Assembly: GCF_900602065.1 (NCBI RefSeq)
Contig: NZ_UWFN01000265.1
Location: 62,001-126,000, forward strand
Direction: 5' to 3'
DNA: 64,000 nt
From: Pseudomonas viridiflava
GTDB taxonomy: Bacteria > Pseudomonadota > Gammaproteobacteria > Pseudomonadales > Pseudomonadaceae
How positions within the stretch are numbered: the stretch's first letter is position 1; every line of letters starts with the position of its first letter. Below the pieces are notes generated by a model. It had not been told where the DNA came from. It was given only the letters and a program-made list of their open reading frames with translations, and ran no database searches. Shown here in pieces: positions 18,160 through 27,331 of this stretch. The translations under genes were made by a program, and so were the position numbers.

Positions 18160-19543
18160 CACCGATAACCTGAGGCTGCTGCTCAACACCAGTAACTTTC
18201 GTCAGGCCACCACCATCGCCTTCATCTGTTTGCTGGTAGCGCTGGCCTCGATCATCTTGTGTAACCACCTGCTGGAAATCGTCATGCGCAGCCATGTGCG
18301 CGAGATGATCCTGGCCGATGTGCGCTCGCAACAGCTCAATGGCCGCCTGCAAAAAACCGAGCAAGTGCTGGCAGCGCTCGCGTATCGCGACCCTTTTGAA
18401 ACCCGCAAGGACCGCCACGCGCTGCTGTTCGACCGTGATGACAATGTGGTTTTCGGTGACGCTAATCTGCTTCCGCAAAGGCACTGCAAAGAAGCCTGCA
18501 GCAACAACTGGCGCCATACACAAGTCATCGATGCGCAGGGTAACGAGAGCGAAATACTCGGTTTGCTGGTGCCTCTCGCCGATGGCGGTCACTACTTCAG
18601 CGCGTACGACCTGCATCCAATGCTGGAGCGTACCCGCATCATTCCATTGCTGACTGGCGCAGGCCTGCTGCTGATTTTGTTGTTCATCCTGCTCACCAGC
18701 TTGCCGTTCAGTATGCGCAACATGTACCGCATCAATCGCATCCGTCACGCCTTGGCGCTTTACGCCAAGGGCGATCACAGCGTGACCGTGCCCTACGACG
18801 AATACGGGGACGAGTTCGACCAACTGGGCAGCGACGTCAACCTATGCCTGCGGCGCATCAACCGCTTGATGGACGAAGTGCGTAACGTCACCAGCCATAT
18901 CGCCCATGAACTGCGTACACCCTTGACGCGCCTGCAGAGCAGACTGCAAAACGCCACCGAAGGTGTCGACGGCGACATTCGCGCAGAACTGCTGCAGGCC
19001 GTCAAAGAAAGTGAGCGCATTCAGAATCTGTTCCGCGCCGTGATGCGCGTGGGTGAAGTGGAAACCGGTCGTTGTGCTCATGATTTCGAAAGCATTCAGG
19101 CCAACGAACTGCTCATCGACGTACGCGATTACTACTTGCCAATGGCCGAAGAGTTAGGCTGCCCGCTACTGATCGACACTGACAGCCGCTGCTGGCTCTA
19201 CGGTGATCGGGCCTTGCTGTTTCAAGCCATGGCCAATCTGGTGGACAACGCCCTGAAATATGCGCCGAGCGGACTGCCCATCACCCTCTTCGCCTCCCAT
19301 CATCAGGACTGGTGTCACCTAGGAGTCGCCGATTGCGGACCGGGTATTCCAACTCAGATGAACGACAAGGCCATGGAACGCTTTCAACGCCTGGACACCA
19401 GCGGCAACGTTCCCGGCAATGGCCTGGGACTGACCCTCAGCAAGGCAATATGTGATCTGCATGGAGGCTCGCTGAAGCTGCTTGATAACAACCCCGGCTT
19501 ACGCGCGACCATCAAGATCAAAGCCCGTCAGGAACTGCGCTGA
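18140..19543 (+). CDS. Sensor histidine kinase
   Basis: A membrane sensor kinase of up to 467 residues that overlaps the response regulator gene by 20 bases. The start is a TTG at 18140 or, four codons on, a TTG at 18152; no ATG fits. Membrane segments are near residues 22-44 and 168-190, enclosing a periplasmic domain of about 120 residues. HAMP-type linker, phospho-acceptor H256 in SHIAHELRTPLTR, N box NLVDNALKYAP, and G boxes DCGPGIP and GNGLGLTLSKA follow. The periplasmic domain contains H115-C116-x3-C120 (RHCKEACSNNW), a possible disulfide or metal site. Its signal is unknown. Confidence 0.92.
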   Translation: MDTPLVNTDNLRLLLNTSNFRQATTIAFICLLVALASIILCNHLLEIVMRSHVREMILADVRSQQLNGRLQKTEQVLAALAYRDPFETRKDRHALLFDRDDNVVFGDANLLPQRHCKEACSNNWRHTQVIDAQGNESEILGLLVPLADGGHYFSAYDLHPMLERTRIIPLLTGAGLLLILLFILLTSLPFSMRNMYRINRIRHALALYAKGDHSVTVPYDEYGDEFDQLGSDVNLCLRRINRLMDEVRNVTSHIAHELRTPLTRLQSRLQNATEGVDGDIRAELLQAVKESERIQNLFRAVMRVGEVETGRCAHDFESIQANELLIDVRDYYLPMAEELGCPLLIDTDSRCWLYGDRALLFQAMANLVDNALKYAPSGLPITLFASHHQDWCHLGVADCGPGIPTQMNDKAMERFQRLDTSGNVPGNGLGLTLSKAICDLHGGSLKLLDNNPGLRATIKIKARQELR

Positions 19544-19555
19544 GGGGCGAGGTTC

Positions 19556-19617
19556 CTTAAGCATTCTTAATAATCGCGTGCTTGTTAACCAATTGAGAAT
19601 GAATCTTAATATCGGCC
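19556..19617 (+). promoter_or_regulatory. Promoter of the flp-tad operon with inverted-repeat box (site A)
   Basis: The box CTTAAGCATTCTTAAT lies at 19556-19571. Exactly ten bases later comes TTGTTA, a -35-like element, and 17 bases after that CTTAAT as a possible -10. The same spacing is seen at the three other strong boxes of the locus. It should drive flp and the genes behind it. Confidence 0.7.
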
Positions 19618-19680
19618 ATTCCGGGGACACACTTCCCCAGATCAGATTTCAATACCGAGCCGATCAAAGGAGCCTTCTCT

Positions 19681-19881
19681 ATGTCCCCGTCCCTGAAAAA
19701 ATTCCTCGCTGATGAAAGCGGTGTGACTGCCATTGAATACGGCATTCTGGCTGCCGCCATGGCCGCCGCGATTGGCGTGATCTTCGGCTCCGACGGTGTA
19801 TTCGTCACGGCCCTGAAAGATCGCTTCGCGTCTATCGCCGACCAGATCACCAACACCAATACCCCTGGCGCCTCGAAGTAA
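19681..19881 (+). CDS. flp: Flp/Fap-type major pilin
   Basis: A 66-residue type IVb prepilin. The leader ends in Gly before the processing site DESG/VTAIEYGILAA, with Glu at +5 and Tyr at +6 of the mature protein, followed by a hydrophobic helix. The product is assembled by the Tad machine encoded downstream into thin, sticky Flp pili used for surface attachment. The start has a strong ribosome site (AAAGGAGCC). As the first gene of the operon and separated from tadV by 21 bases, it can be expressed at a higher level than the rest. Confidence 0.95.
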   Translation: MSPSLKKFLADESGVTAIEYGILAAAMAAAIGVIFGSDGVFVTALKDRFASIADQITNTNTPGASK

Positions 19882-19902
19882 GTACGCGAATCGGAGCCGG
19901 TC

Positions 19903-20460
19903 ATGGGCAACACTTTCATCATGCTGGTTCTGCTGCCAGCGCTGGCCTGGGTGATCTGTTCGGATCTGCTCTACCGCCGTATTCACAACTTGCTGGTGGT
20001 GTTGCTCTTCGCTGTCTGGTTGTTTCTGCCGATGTCCGCCGCGTTCGGTCTTGGCCCATGGGGCGCGATGAGCGGTGATCAGCTGTTGAGCCTGCTGGCT
20101 CGCTGCGGGGCAACTGCAACGATGGTCTTGCTGGTGGGCTACAGCTTGTTCTGCCTGGGCCGGGTGGGTGCCGGTGACGTAAAACTGATGGCTGTGCTGT
20201 GCCTCTGGGCAGGTGACGGGCAGATGGTTTTCCTCATCGTTACAGCCTTGGCAGGCGGCGTACTGGCACTGCTTCTACCGATGTTGAGCGTCGTCGAAAA
20301 CAGCCTTGCCAGAGGCTGGCAGCAGGTGGCGACACAGCACCTGAAACTGAACATTGAAACCCCGACAGTGCTGACTGAAAACCGCCCGCTTGGCATCCCT
20401 TATGGTTTGGCCATTGCGACCGGCGCGCTTTACACCCTGTTCGTCCCCATTCACTCCTGA
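19903..20460 (+). CDS. tadV: Type IVb prepilin peptidase TadV/CpaA
   Basis: A 185-residue inner membrane aspartic peptidase that cuts the Flp leader. The two catalytic aspartates are in ICSDLLYRRIHN near the N-terminus and in the GxGD motif RVGAGDVKL. Five or six hydrophobic segments are visible. It has no N-methylase domain, as expected for the Tad-dedicated form (called FppA in P. aeruginosa). Confidence 0.93.
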   Translation: MGNTFIMLVLLPALAWVICSDLLYRRIHNLLVVLLFAVWLFLPMSAAFGLGPWGAMSGDQLLSLLARCGATATMVLLVGYSLFCLGRVGAGDVKLMAVLCLWAGDGQMVFLIVTALAGGVLALLLPMLSVVENSLARGWQQVATQHLKLNIETPTVLTENRPLGIPYGLAIATGALYTLFVPIHS

Positions 20461-20475
20461 CAGCACGGTTCACTC

Positions 20476-21372
20476 ATGAAAGCCCCCTCCATTCTTCTTC
20501 TGGCAGGCACCTTGCTGGTGGCTGGCAGTGCAGCGCTGCTGGTCCGAGTCATGTTGAAACCGGCCCCTGCCACCGTGGTACAGCAGCAAGCGCCGAAAAA
20601 GGTCGAGCAGGTAAACCTGCAAGCCATTCTCGTGGCGAGCCGTGACCTCAAGCCCGGCGAGTTCATTGACACCGCCGCGGTGCGCTGGGAAGAGACTGAG
20701 CAAGAACACTCACCGCTGCTCTACTTCCTCAAAAGCAAAGACAACGTCGGCATGGTGCTGGGTGCAACCGTGCGCCAGCCCATCGCCAAAAACGAGGCGC
20801 TGGCCAGCAACCTGCTGGTGCATCCAGGTCAGCCCGGCTTCATTGCTGCGGTGCTCAAACCTGGCATGCGGGCGATTTCCGTGCCGACCAGTGCGGTGGC
20901 CAGCAACTCCGGCCTGATCTCCACAGGCGATCGTGTTGATGTGATCCTCAGCCTGGACCGCGACAAGGAGGAAGCCACGCTGAAGCCGGGGCAGATCACT
21001 CCTCGCCTGGCATCACAGACCTTACTGCGCGATGTGCGCGTGCTGGCCCTGAATAACATCACTCGTGGCGAGTTGACGCCCCGCAGCGAAGAAGCCGAGC
21101 CCAAGAAGACCAAGCGCGAGTTCTACGACACCGCGACGCTGGAAGTCAGCCCGGCACAAGCCGAGCGCCTGGCAGTAGCGAGAGAAATCGGCACCTTGCA
21201 GCTGGTTCTGCTCAGTGCCAGCGAGCCGGTTGCGCAAGCCCAGGTCACAGACCCAAGCCGGATCACCTCGCTGAGCCAAACCACCCATATCTACCAAAGC
21301 TTCAGCGGCCAGGCCCCCAAGGTGCAGATGTACCGGGGTATTCAGACAGAAGTTCTGGACTTCGGCCGGTAA
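20476..21372 (+). CDS. rcpC: Flp pilus assembly protein RcpC/CpaB
   Basis: A 298-residue periplasmic protein with an N-terminal membrane anchor (SILLLAGTLLVAGSAALLV) and a SAF domain starting at AILVASRDLKPGEFID, followed by the RcpC/CpaB domain (GMRAISVPTSAVASNSGLIS). It links the inner membrane platform to the secretin and may bind peptidoglycan through the SAF part. The ATG is 15 bases after tadV. Confidence 0.93.
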   Translation: MKAPSILLLAGTLLVAGSAALLVRVMLKPAPATVVQQQAPKKVEQVNLQAILVASRDLKPGEFIDTAAVRWEETEQEHSPLLYFLKSKDNVGMVLGATVRQPIAKNEALASNLLVHPGQPGFIAAVLKPGMRAISVPTSAVASNSGLISTGDRVDVILSLDRDKEEATLKPGQITPRLASQTLLRDVRVLALNNITRGELTPRSEEAEPKKTKREFYDTATLEVSPAQAERLAVAREIGTLQLVLLSASEPVAQAQVTDPSRITSLSQTTHIYQSFSGQAPKVQMYRGIQTEVLDFGR

Positions 21373-21441
21373 GCAAAAAAATCTCCACAGCACACCGCCG
21401 GCACAGAACCGGCCGGAACAGCCCACTCGGAATCACAGACA

Positions 21442-22929
21442 ATGAAGTTCGTTTCGAAAGCTCCCGCCGCCTCGCTGGCCTGCGTTCTCGCCGCAAGCCT
21501 GATCTGGTCCAGCACCGCCTGCGCGCAGAATGCGCCGGATGAAGCCGATCAAGGCCAGGATGAGGCCGATCAGGGTCAGTACATCGTCGAAGAGCAACCC
21601 GTTCCGAAACGGCTGAATCTGCCGCGCAAGCTGACGCAGGTCAAAGAGACCGAAGACGTGCAATTGCTCGTCAAGCAAGGTCGCTTGCTGCAGCTTCCGA
21701 GAGCTGCGACCACTGTGCTGGTGGCCGATCCGTCCGTGGCCAGCTTTCAAGTGCCGTCCCCCGGCAGTGTCTTTGTATTTGCCCAGAACGCGGGCACTAC
21801 GACGCTCTACGCCATGGATGAAAATGACGAAGTCATCGCAGCGCTACGCCTGGTTGCAACCCACGATCTGGCGGCGCTCAGCAAGCAGATCGCCGAGGAA
21901 GTGCCGGGTTCGAAGGTCGAATTCGGTCCTTCTTCAGGCAGCGGCCTGATCGTCCGTGGCACCGTGCGCACGCCCCAGCAAGCCAAGCAGGTGATCAAAA
22001 GCGTCGAGTCTTATCTGGGTGCTGAAGACAGCAGTTCCCAAGGCGGTGGTGGTGGTGCAGCGGGGGCACCCGGAGGCGGTGGTCAGGCGCCAAAAGTTAT
22101 CAATCAGCTAAAAGTCGAACTGTCCGCTCAGGTCAACATCAGCGTACGGATCGTCGAAGTGTCGCGCAGCATGACCACATCACTGGGCATGAACTGGGGC
22201 GTGGCACTGAAGGACGGCAACTTCTTCTTCAGTAATGCCAGCAGCCTGTTCGATGCGACCACGGGGGCAATCCTGCAACCGACCGGCACCAATACCGTCG
22301 GCCAAGGCTCGCGTACCCGAGGATCGACCACGGTATCGGGGCTGCTGACGGCACTTTCCGAAGACGGGTTGGCCACCGTACTGGCAGAGCCGAACCTGAC
22401 CGCAATGTCCGGCGAGACTGCCGGTTTTGCAGCGGGCGGCGAAGTGCCCATCGTGATCATCACCAACAACAACGTGACCATCGAGTACAAGCAGTACGGC
22501 GTGATCATGCGCATGACGCCAACCCTGCTGTCGCCCAACCGCATCAGCCTGCATGTGGCCCCGGAAGTCAGCGATCTGTCGGACGAAGGCGCGGTCATAC
22601 TGCAGGGCAACGTCATCCCGGCGTTCAAAGTCCGCCGCGCCGACACCACCGTAGAGCTTGCCAGCGGCCAGAGTTTTGCCCTGGCAGGCATGCTGCGCAG
22701 CAACGTCGCCCAGCAGGTCACCGGCGTACCCGGCCTGAAAAGCATCCCTGGCATTGGCCGCCTGTTCGAGACCGAAACCAGCTCACAGGAAGACACCGAA
22801 CTGGTCATCATCGCCACCGCCTACGTCGTGGAACCAACAGTGCCAAGCGATCTGCAGACACCGGGCCGAGGCATTCGCGCGCTGGACGCCCAAATGCCAA
22901 GCCAGGCGTCCGCTGGCTACCTGTACTGA
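21442..22929 (+). CDS. rcpA: Tad pilus secretin RcpA/CpaC
   Basis: A 495-residue outer membrane secretin, the exit pore of the Tad pilus. A signal peptide ends around TACAQN; the N-terminal BON/N0-like part carries TTVLVADPSVASFQVP; a Gly-rich linker (residues ~200-214) precedes the secretin domain with EPNLTAMSGETAGFAAGGEV and GLKSIPGIGRLFET near the C-terminus. A tandem DEADQGQ repeat occurs just after the signal peptide. Confidence 0.95.
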   Translation: MKFVSKAPAASLACVLAASLIWSSTACAQNAPDEADQGQDEADQGQYIVEEQPVPKRLNLPRKLTQVKETEDVQLLVKQGRLLQLPRAATTVLVADPSVASFQVPSPGSVFVFAQNAGTTTLYAMDENDEVIAALRLVATHDLAALSKQIAEEVPGSKVEFGPSSGSGLIVRGTVRTPQQAKQVIKSVESYLGAEDSSSQGGGGGAAGAPGGGGQAPKVINQLKVELSAQVNISVRIVEVSRSMTTSLGMNWGVALKDGNFFFSNASSLFDATTGAILQPTGTNTVGQGSRTRGSTTVSGLLTALSEDGLATVLAEPNLTAMSGETAGFAAGGEVPIVIITNNNVTIEYKQYGVIMRMTPTLLSPNRISLHVAPEVSDLSDEGAVILQGNVIPAFKVRRADTTVELASGQSFALAGMLRSNVAQQVTGVPGLKSIPGIGRLFETETSSQEDTELVIIATAYVVEPTVPSDLQTPGRGIRALDAQMPSQASAGYLY

Positions 22930-22944
22930 GACCCGGAGAACATC

Positions 22945-23607
22945 ATGCCCGCTGTCAAATCACTGCTTTCTCTCGTCGTCGTGGCCCTGCTGCTCGGTGG
23001 CTGCGACCGCCCGCTGAACCAGATGCGTGAAAGCCGTTTCGCGCCCCATGACCAGGCTCAGGCACAAGGCATTACTGTTGCGCCTTCGGCCATGGTCACC
23101 TCTTTGCAGGCCACACCCAATGGCGGTTTTACTCCAGAGTCCCTGGCCAACCTCAACACCTTGCTCAAGGCCCAGGGGCGTCTGCGTAACCAGACCCTGA
23201 CGCTGCAACCCCTGACACCGATTGGCGAAAAACTCGCTGAACGTCTGGCCAGCGTCTTGCGCGAGCAAGGTGCGAATCCTCAGCAACTGCGGGTCGCGCC
23301 AGTACAACTGCAAGCTGGCAACACTCAGGACTGGGACCTGCAGGTCATCTCCGAAGCCCTGGTGGTCAAAACCCCGGAATGCGCCATCGCTGACGATAAA
23401 ACCTGGACCGTCAAACCCTACATGGCCGTCGGGACGCTCGGTTGTGCCAATCGCGCCAACGTGGCTCGCATGGTCGCCGACCCGCGTGATCTGGTCAGGG
23501 CGCAAACCCTCGACGCCGGTGACGGAACAGCGGCGGTGAATGCAGTGACTCGCTACCAGGACGGCGAGACCCGCGAGTTGCTCGATATCGACTTCAACGA
23601 AGACTGA
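22945..23607 (+). CDS. CpaD-type Tad pilus lipoprotein
   Basis: A 220-residue lipoprotein with lipobox LLLGGC (Cys 21), matching the CpaD-like pilus biogenesis family. In other Tad systems this protein stabilises the secretin in the outer membrane. Features of the family seen here are an OmpA-like fold core (LNTLLKAQGRLRNQTLTL) and a conserved C-terminal part with GCANRANVARMVADPRDLV. It is 15 bases downstream of the secretin gene and is co-transcribed with it. Confidence 0.85.
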   Translation: MPAVKSLLSLVVVALLLGGCDRPLNQMRESRFAPHDQAQAQGITVAPSAMVTSLQATPNGGFTPESLANLNTLLKAQGRLRNQTLTLQPLTPIGEKLAERLASVLREQGANPQQLRVAPVQLQAGNTQDWDLQVISEALVVKTPECAIADDKTWTVKPYMAVGTLGCANRANVARMVADPRDLVRAQTLDAGDGTAAVNAVTRYQDGETRELLDIDFNED

Positions 23608-23692
23608 TCTTCTGGACCAGCACGCCGGGCCTGAGCACGGCGTTCTGCGTACTCCAGCAATCAGTGCTGCCAGGCGCCGAGAGGACATCAAC

Positions 23693-24931
23693 ATGAATGA
23701 CAACACCCTTCACAGCAGCGACAACCAACCGTTAAACAGCGGCGTCATGCTATTCCCCTCCTCCGCCCAGGAAGCACAGCGTTTCGTCGAGCAGATCGTG
23801 CGTCTGGGTCATGACGCCAGCCACGTTCTGGCAGGCGGTATCGGCGCAGCCATCAACTGGAGCCAGGTCAACCCGTCGCCCGCCGTGATGCTGGTGGACA
23901 TCGATGGCGACCCACTGCCCTTGCAGTCGCTCAGTGAGCTGTTTGAAAACTGTGACCCTACGTGCCAGATCGTTACCACTGGCAGCCGTCAGGATGTGGA
24001 TCTCTACCGTACCCTGCTGCGCAACGGGGTCTGCGATTACCTGGTCAAGCCGGTGCCTTTTGACTTGCTGGCAGCAACGCTGGCCAGAGCACAGGGTGCC
24101 GATCAGCACGAAGCCCATGGCGTGCGTAACGGCCGCACCATTGCCATTACCGGTGCCAGCGGCGGCTGTGGCAGCAGCACCGTGGCTGCCGGGTTGGCGC
24201 AATTGCTTTCAGAGCAACGTCACACGGCGACGGCTGTGGTGGACTTCGACCGTCACAATGGCGACCTCGCCTTGCTGCTGGGCTACGACGGTGATGCCGG
24301 ACTGGCGGGTGCCTTGAGCAGCAACGAGATCGACAGCCGCTTCCTGCAACGTTCCATGGGCAAGATCAACGACCGCCTGCACTTGCTCGCTCAGGAGCCC
24401 AGCTACCAGATCGATCCGCATCTGGCGGTCGACCATCTGCTCAGTCTCGGCGGCAACCTGTGCCGCATGTTCAATCAGGTGGTCTGGGACCTGCCCGCTG
24501 GTCGCCCAAGCGGCTGCATGGATGTCCTGGCCCACGCGCAAACGCGCATCGTCCTCGCCGACATGAACGTCCAGGACGCACGCAACACCCACCGTTTGTT
24601 GCGTGAGATTGGCGATGAAAGCGACGGTCAGCATCTGCTGCTGGTGATCAACCCGTCACGCGGCAACCTGGCGTCAGGTGTCGAGCGCAAGCAATTCGAG
24701 GAGTTCGTCGAACGACGTATCGATCTGGTTCTGCCCTATGCCGGTCAGTCCCTGAGCAGCAGCCTGCTGACAGGCCCACTGCGCCTGTCCAGCGCGCCAG
24801 CGTTCCAAAGCAGCCTACTGGAACTGACCGATCTGGCGTGCGGACACACGCCACGCAAAACCAGCCTGCAGAGCAGCAACATCATCAGCCGTCTCAAGAA
24901 CGTGCTGGGCCGCAGCCGCTCGGCCGCCTGA
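23693..24931 (+). CDS. tadZ: TadZ/CpaE pilus localisation ATPase
   Basis: A 412-residue MinD/ParA-like protein with an atypical N-terminal receiver-like domain (GVCDYLVKPVPFDLL near residue 115). The P-loop region reads ITGASGGCGSSTVAAGLAQL: the lysines of the deviant Walker A motif are missing, as in many TadZ proteins that bind but barely hydrolyse ATP. It is thought to mark the pole or site where the Tad apparatus assembles. The gap of 85 bases before it is the longest in the operon, without a visible terminator. Confidence 0.92.
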   Translation: MNDNTLHSSDNQPLNSGVMLFPSSAQEAQRFVEQIVRLGHDASHVLAGGIGAAINWSQVNPSPAVMLVDIDGDPLPLQSLSELFENCDPTCQIVTTGSRQDVDLYRTLLRNGVCDYLVKPVPFDLLAATLARAQGADQHEAHGVRNGRTIAITGASGGCGSSTVAAGLAQLLSEQRHTATAVVDFDRHNGDLALLLGYDGDAGLAGALSSNEIDSRFLQRSMGKINDRLHLLAQEPSYQIDPHLAVDHLLSLGGNLCRMFNQVVWDLPAGRPSGCMDVLAHAQTRIVLADMNVQDARNTHRLLREIGDESDGQHLLLVINPSRGNLASGVERKQFEEFVERRIDLVLPYAGQSLSSSLLTGPLRLSSAPAFQSSLLELTDLACGHTPRKTSLQSSNIISRLKNVLGRSRSAA

Positions 24932-24962
24932 GAACGAACGCCTGAGAACGAGGAATTCAAAC

Positions 24963-26330
24963 ATGCTCATCCGTCAGCCGCAGAAACCCAAACCCGCGCG
25001 CAAGCAAACAGCGGAAACCCCAGCCCCGGCCGCCGTACAGGAAGTGCGGGCAACGACGGTTGCCCGCAACGTGCCGGGCAAGTCGCTGGATGGCGCAGGT
25101 GCCCATAACCGGCGGCTGATCCGTGGCCATCTGTATGACCAGATTGACCCGCTGAAAGCCGCAGCCATGGGCCGCGATAAATTGCGCGGGCAGATCGAGT
25201 CGCTGATCCGCCGCATCTGTGACGAAAACCGCTTGCAGCTCTCCCGTCAGGAAGAGGAAACCATCGCCGAAGAAATGCTCAACGAGATGGTCGGCATTGG
25301 CCCGATCCAGCCGTTGCTGGCAGACGACTCGGTGAACGACATTCTGGTCAACGGTGCCGGGCAAGTGTTTGTCGAGCGCTACGGCAAACTGGAACTGTCA
25401 CCGATTACCTTCGTCGACGAAGCTCATGTGTTCAACACCGCGCAGCGCATTGCCGCCGCAGTGGGCCGCCGCATCGATGAAACCCACCCGATGGTCGATG
25501 CGCGGCTGGCCGACGGCAGCCGGGTCAACGTGATTACCTATCCGCTGGCGATCGATGGCACGACGATTTCCATTCGTAAGTTCATGCGCCGCAACATGTC
25601 CCTGGAGAGCCTGTCGGAGCGCGGCGCGATTTCCATGGAGATGGTCGAGGTGTTGCGCCGGGCGATGGTCGCCAAGCTCAACATCATCGTTTCGGGCGGG
25701 ACCGGTGCGGGCAAGACCACCCTGCTCAACGCACTGTCGCAGAAGATCAGCGACGAAGACCGCATCATCACCATCGAAGACGCCGCCGAGCTGCAGTTGC
25801 AGCAGATTCACGTGGTGCGCCTTGAAACCCGACCGGTCAGCGCCGAAGGCACGGGCAAGGTCGACCAGCGCGACCTGGTGCGTAACGCCCTGCGGATGCG
25901 CCCTGACCGGATTATTCTCGGCGAGGTGCGTGGCGGCGAAAGCTTCGACATGCTTCAGGCGATGAACACCGGTCACGATGGCTCGCTGTGTACGGTCCAC
26001 GCCAACACTCCGCGCGACGCGATCATGCGTCTGGAGAACATGGTGATGATGGCCAGCATGCAACTGCCCCTTGAGGCTATTCGCCGACAGATCGCCAGTG
26101 CCGTCAACCTGATCGTGCAAGTGGAACGCATGCGCGACGGTGCGCGACGCATCGTCTCCATTACTGAAGTCTGCGGCATGGAAAACGAAGTCATCCAGAG
26201 CCAGGAACTGTTCAGCTTCAAGACCACCAGCGTCGATGCCAAAGGCCGCCTCAGCGGGCAATTTGTTTCCAGCGGCCAGCGGCCACAGTTCTACACCAGC
26301 CACGCGCATCTGTTCGAAGGTCAGGCCTGA
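24963..26330 (+). CDS. tadA: Tad secretion ATPase TadA/CpaF
   Basis: A 455-residue hexameric traffic ATPase of the GspE/VirB11 superfamily which powers pilus extension and, in some systems, retraction. Walker A is [10 protein letters not shown] (about residues 240-249), the Asp box is [12 protein letters not shown], Walker [17 protein letters not shown] and the His box [14 protein letters not shown]. The stop TGA overlaps the ATG of tadB, so the two are coupled. Confidence 0.96.
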   Translation: MLIRQPQKPKPARKQTAETPAPAAVQEVRATTVARNVPGKSLDGAGAHNRRLIRGHLYDQIDPLKAAAMGRDKLRGQIESLIRRICDENRLQLSRQEEETIAEEMLNEMVGIGPIQPLLADDSVNDILVNGAGQVFVERYGKLELSPITFVDEAHVFNTAQRIAAAVGRRIDETHPMVDARLADGSRVNVITYPLAIDGTTISIRKFMRRNMSLESLSERGAISMEMVEVLRRAMVAKLNIIVSGGTGAGKTTLLNALSQKISDEDRIITIEDAAELQLQQIHVVRLETRPVSAEGTGKVDQRDLVRNALRMRPDRIILGEVRGGESFDMLQAMNTGHDGSLCTVHANTPRDAIMRLENMVMMASMQLPLEAIRRQIASAVNLIVQVERMRDGARRIVSITEVCGMENEVIQSQELFSFKTTSVDAKGRLSGQFVSSGQRPQFYTSHAHLFEGQA

Positions 26331-27331
26331 TGGACGCCGCTCTGGATCTGCTCACCCTGCTGGTATTTCTCGCGGTACTGCTGGCGTATTTTGCAGCGCG
26401 CAGCCTCAATGGCCGTCGCAAGAAAGATAAAGATATCGCGCAGTATCTGGCCTTGCTGAAAGCCCGGCTCAACGCCGGCGATAGCGACAAGGCTGCCGCT
26501 GCACAGACCTCGACCAAGGCTCAGGACATTCTCCGGGAAATGGAGCGCGCACCGTTCGCGCGGTTGCCGTTTTTTGGCAAGGCCCTGGGCAAAGTCTGGT
26601 TCAACCTCAGCGTACTCGGTTGGCAAAAGACCTTGCGCACACGCCTGACCATGCTGACGCTGGCCAGCCTGTTGCCTGCCACGTTACTGGGCCGCGAGAT
26701 GCCCATGCCGTGGGTTTCCGGGAGTGTCCTGGCAGTGCTCTGCTTTGTTCTGCTGGCCAACATCAGTTACCGCAACGCGCTGGCCAAACACCTCAAACAA
26801 CTCAAGCAAAGCCTGCCCGAGGCGATTGACGCGATCACCCGCACCGCTCGGGCGGGCGTTCCGATCACGAACGCTTTCGCGTTGGTGGCCGAGAACATTC
26901 CCGGACCTTTGGCGGTGGAGTTTTCCCTGATCGACAACTGGATGAGACTGGGCCTGCCGTTGCGCCAGGCCATGCAGGATTCGGCCAAACGCATCCCGTT
27001 GAACGAGTACCGATTCTTCGCGGTGATCCTGATCATCAACCAGGAGGCTGGCGGCCGACTGGGTGAAACGCTCGACCGGCTCGCCTCGACCCTGCGTGAA
27101 CGTCAGGAGCTGCAATTGAAGATCCAGGCCAAGACATCGGAAGCACGAGCCTCAGCCAAAATCGTTGCCTCGCTGGTGCCGATGGCGCTGGGCTACATGT
27201 ACCTGAATTCGCCGAACGATTTCCGTTTTCTGCTCAATGACCCCACCGGTAACAGTGTGCTGTTTTATGCGTTCGGCAGCGTCACGCTGGGTCTGTTGAT
27301 CACCCAGCAGATGGTCAGGAGAGTGGTATGA
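26330..27331 (+). CDS. tadB: Tad inner membrane platform protein TadB
   Basis: A 333-residue GspF-like polytopic protein of the T2SF superfamily. A hydrophobic N-terminal helix, paired segments around residues 105-145 and a C-terminal segment (MALGYMYLNSP onward) surround the cytoplasmic GspF domain (LPEAIDAITRTARAGVPITN). With TadC it forms the base on which TadA acts. It overlaps both neighbours by a few bases. Confidence 0.94.
   Translation: MDAALDLLTLLVFLAVLLAYFAARSLNGRRKKDKDIAQYLALLKARLNAGDSDKAAAAQTSTKAQDILREMERAPFARLPFFGKALGKVWFNLSVLGWQKTLRTRLTMLTLASLLPATLLGREMPMPWVSGSVLAVLCFVLLANISYRNALAKHLKQLKQSLPEAIDAITRTARAGVPITNAFALVAENIPGPLAVEFSLIDNWMRLGLPLRQAMQDSAKRIPLNEYRFFAVILIINQEAGGRLGETLDRLASTLRERQELQLKIQAKTSEARASAKIVASLVPMALGYMYLNSPNDFRFLLNDPTGNSVLFYAFGSVTLGLLITQQMVRRVV

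Noticed and set aside
17494..19543. PprA/PprB system of P. aeruginosa
   Set aside because: The response regulator ends in an OmpR-type winged helix, not the LuxR-type domain of PprB, and the kinase has a simple two-helix sensor layout.
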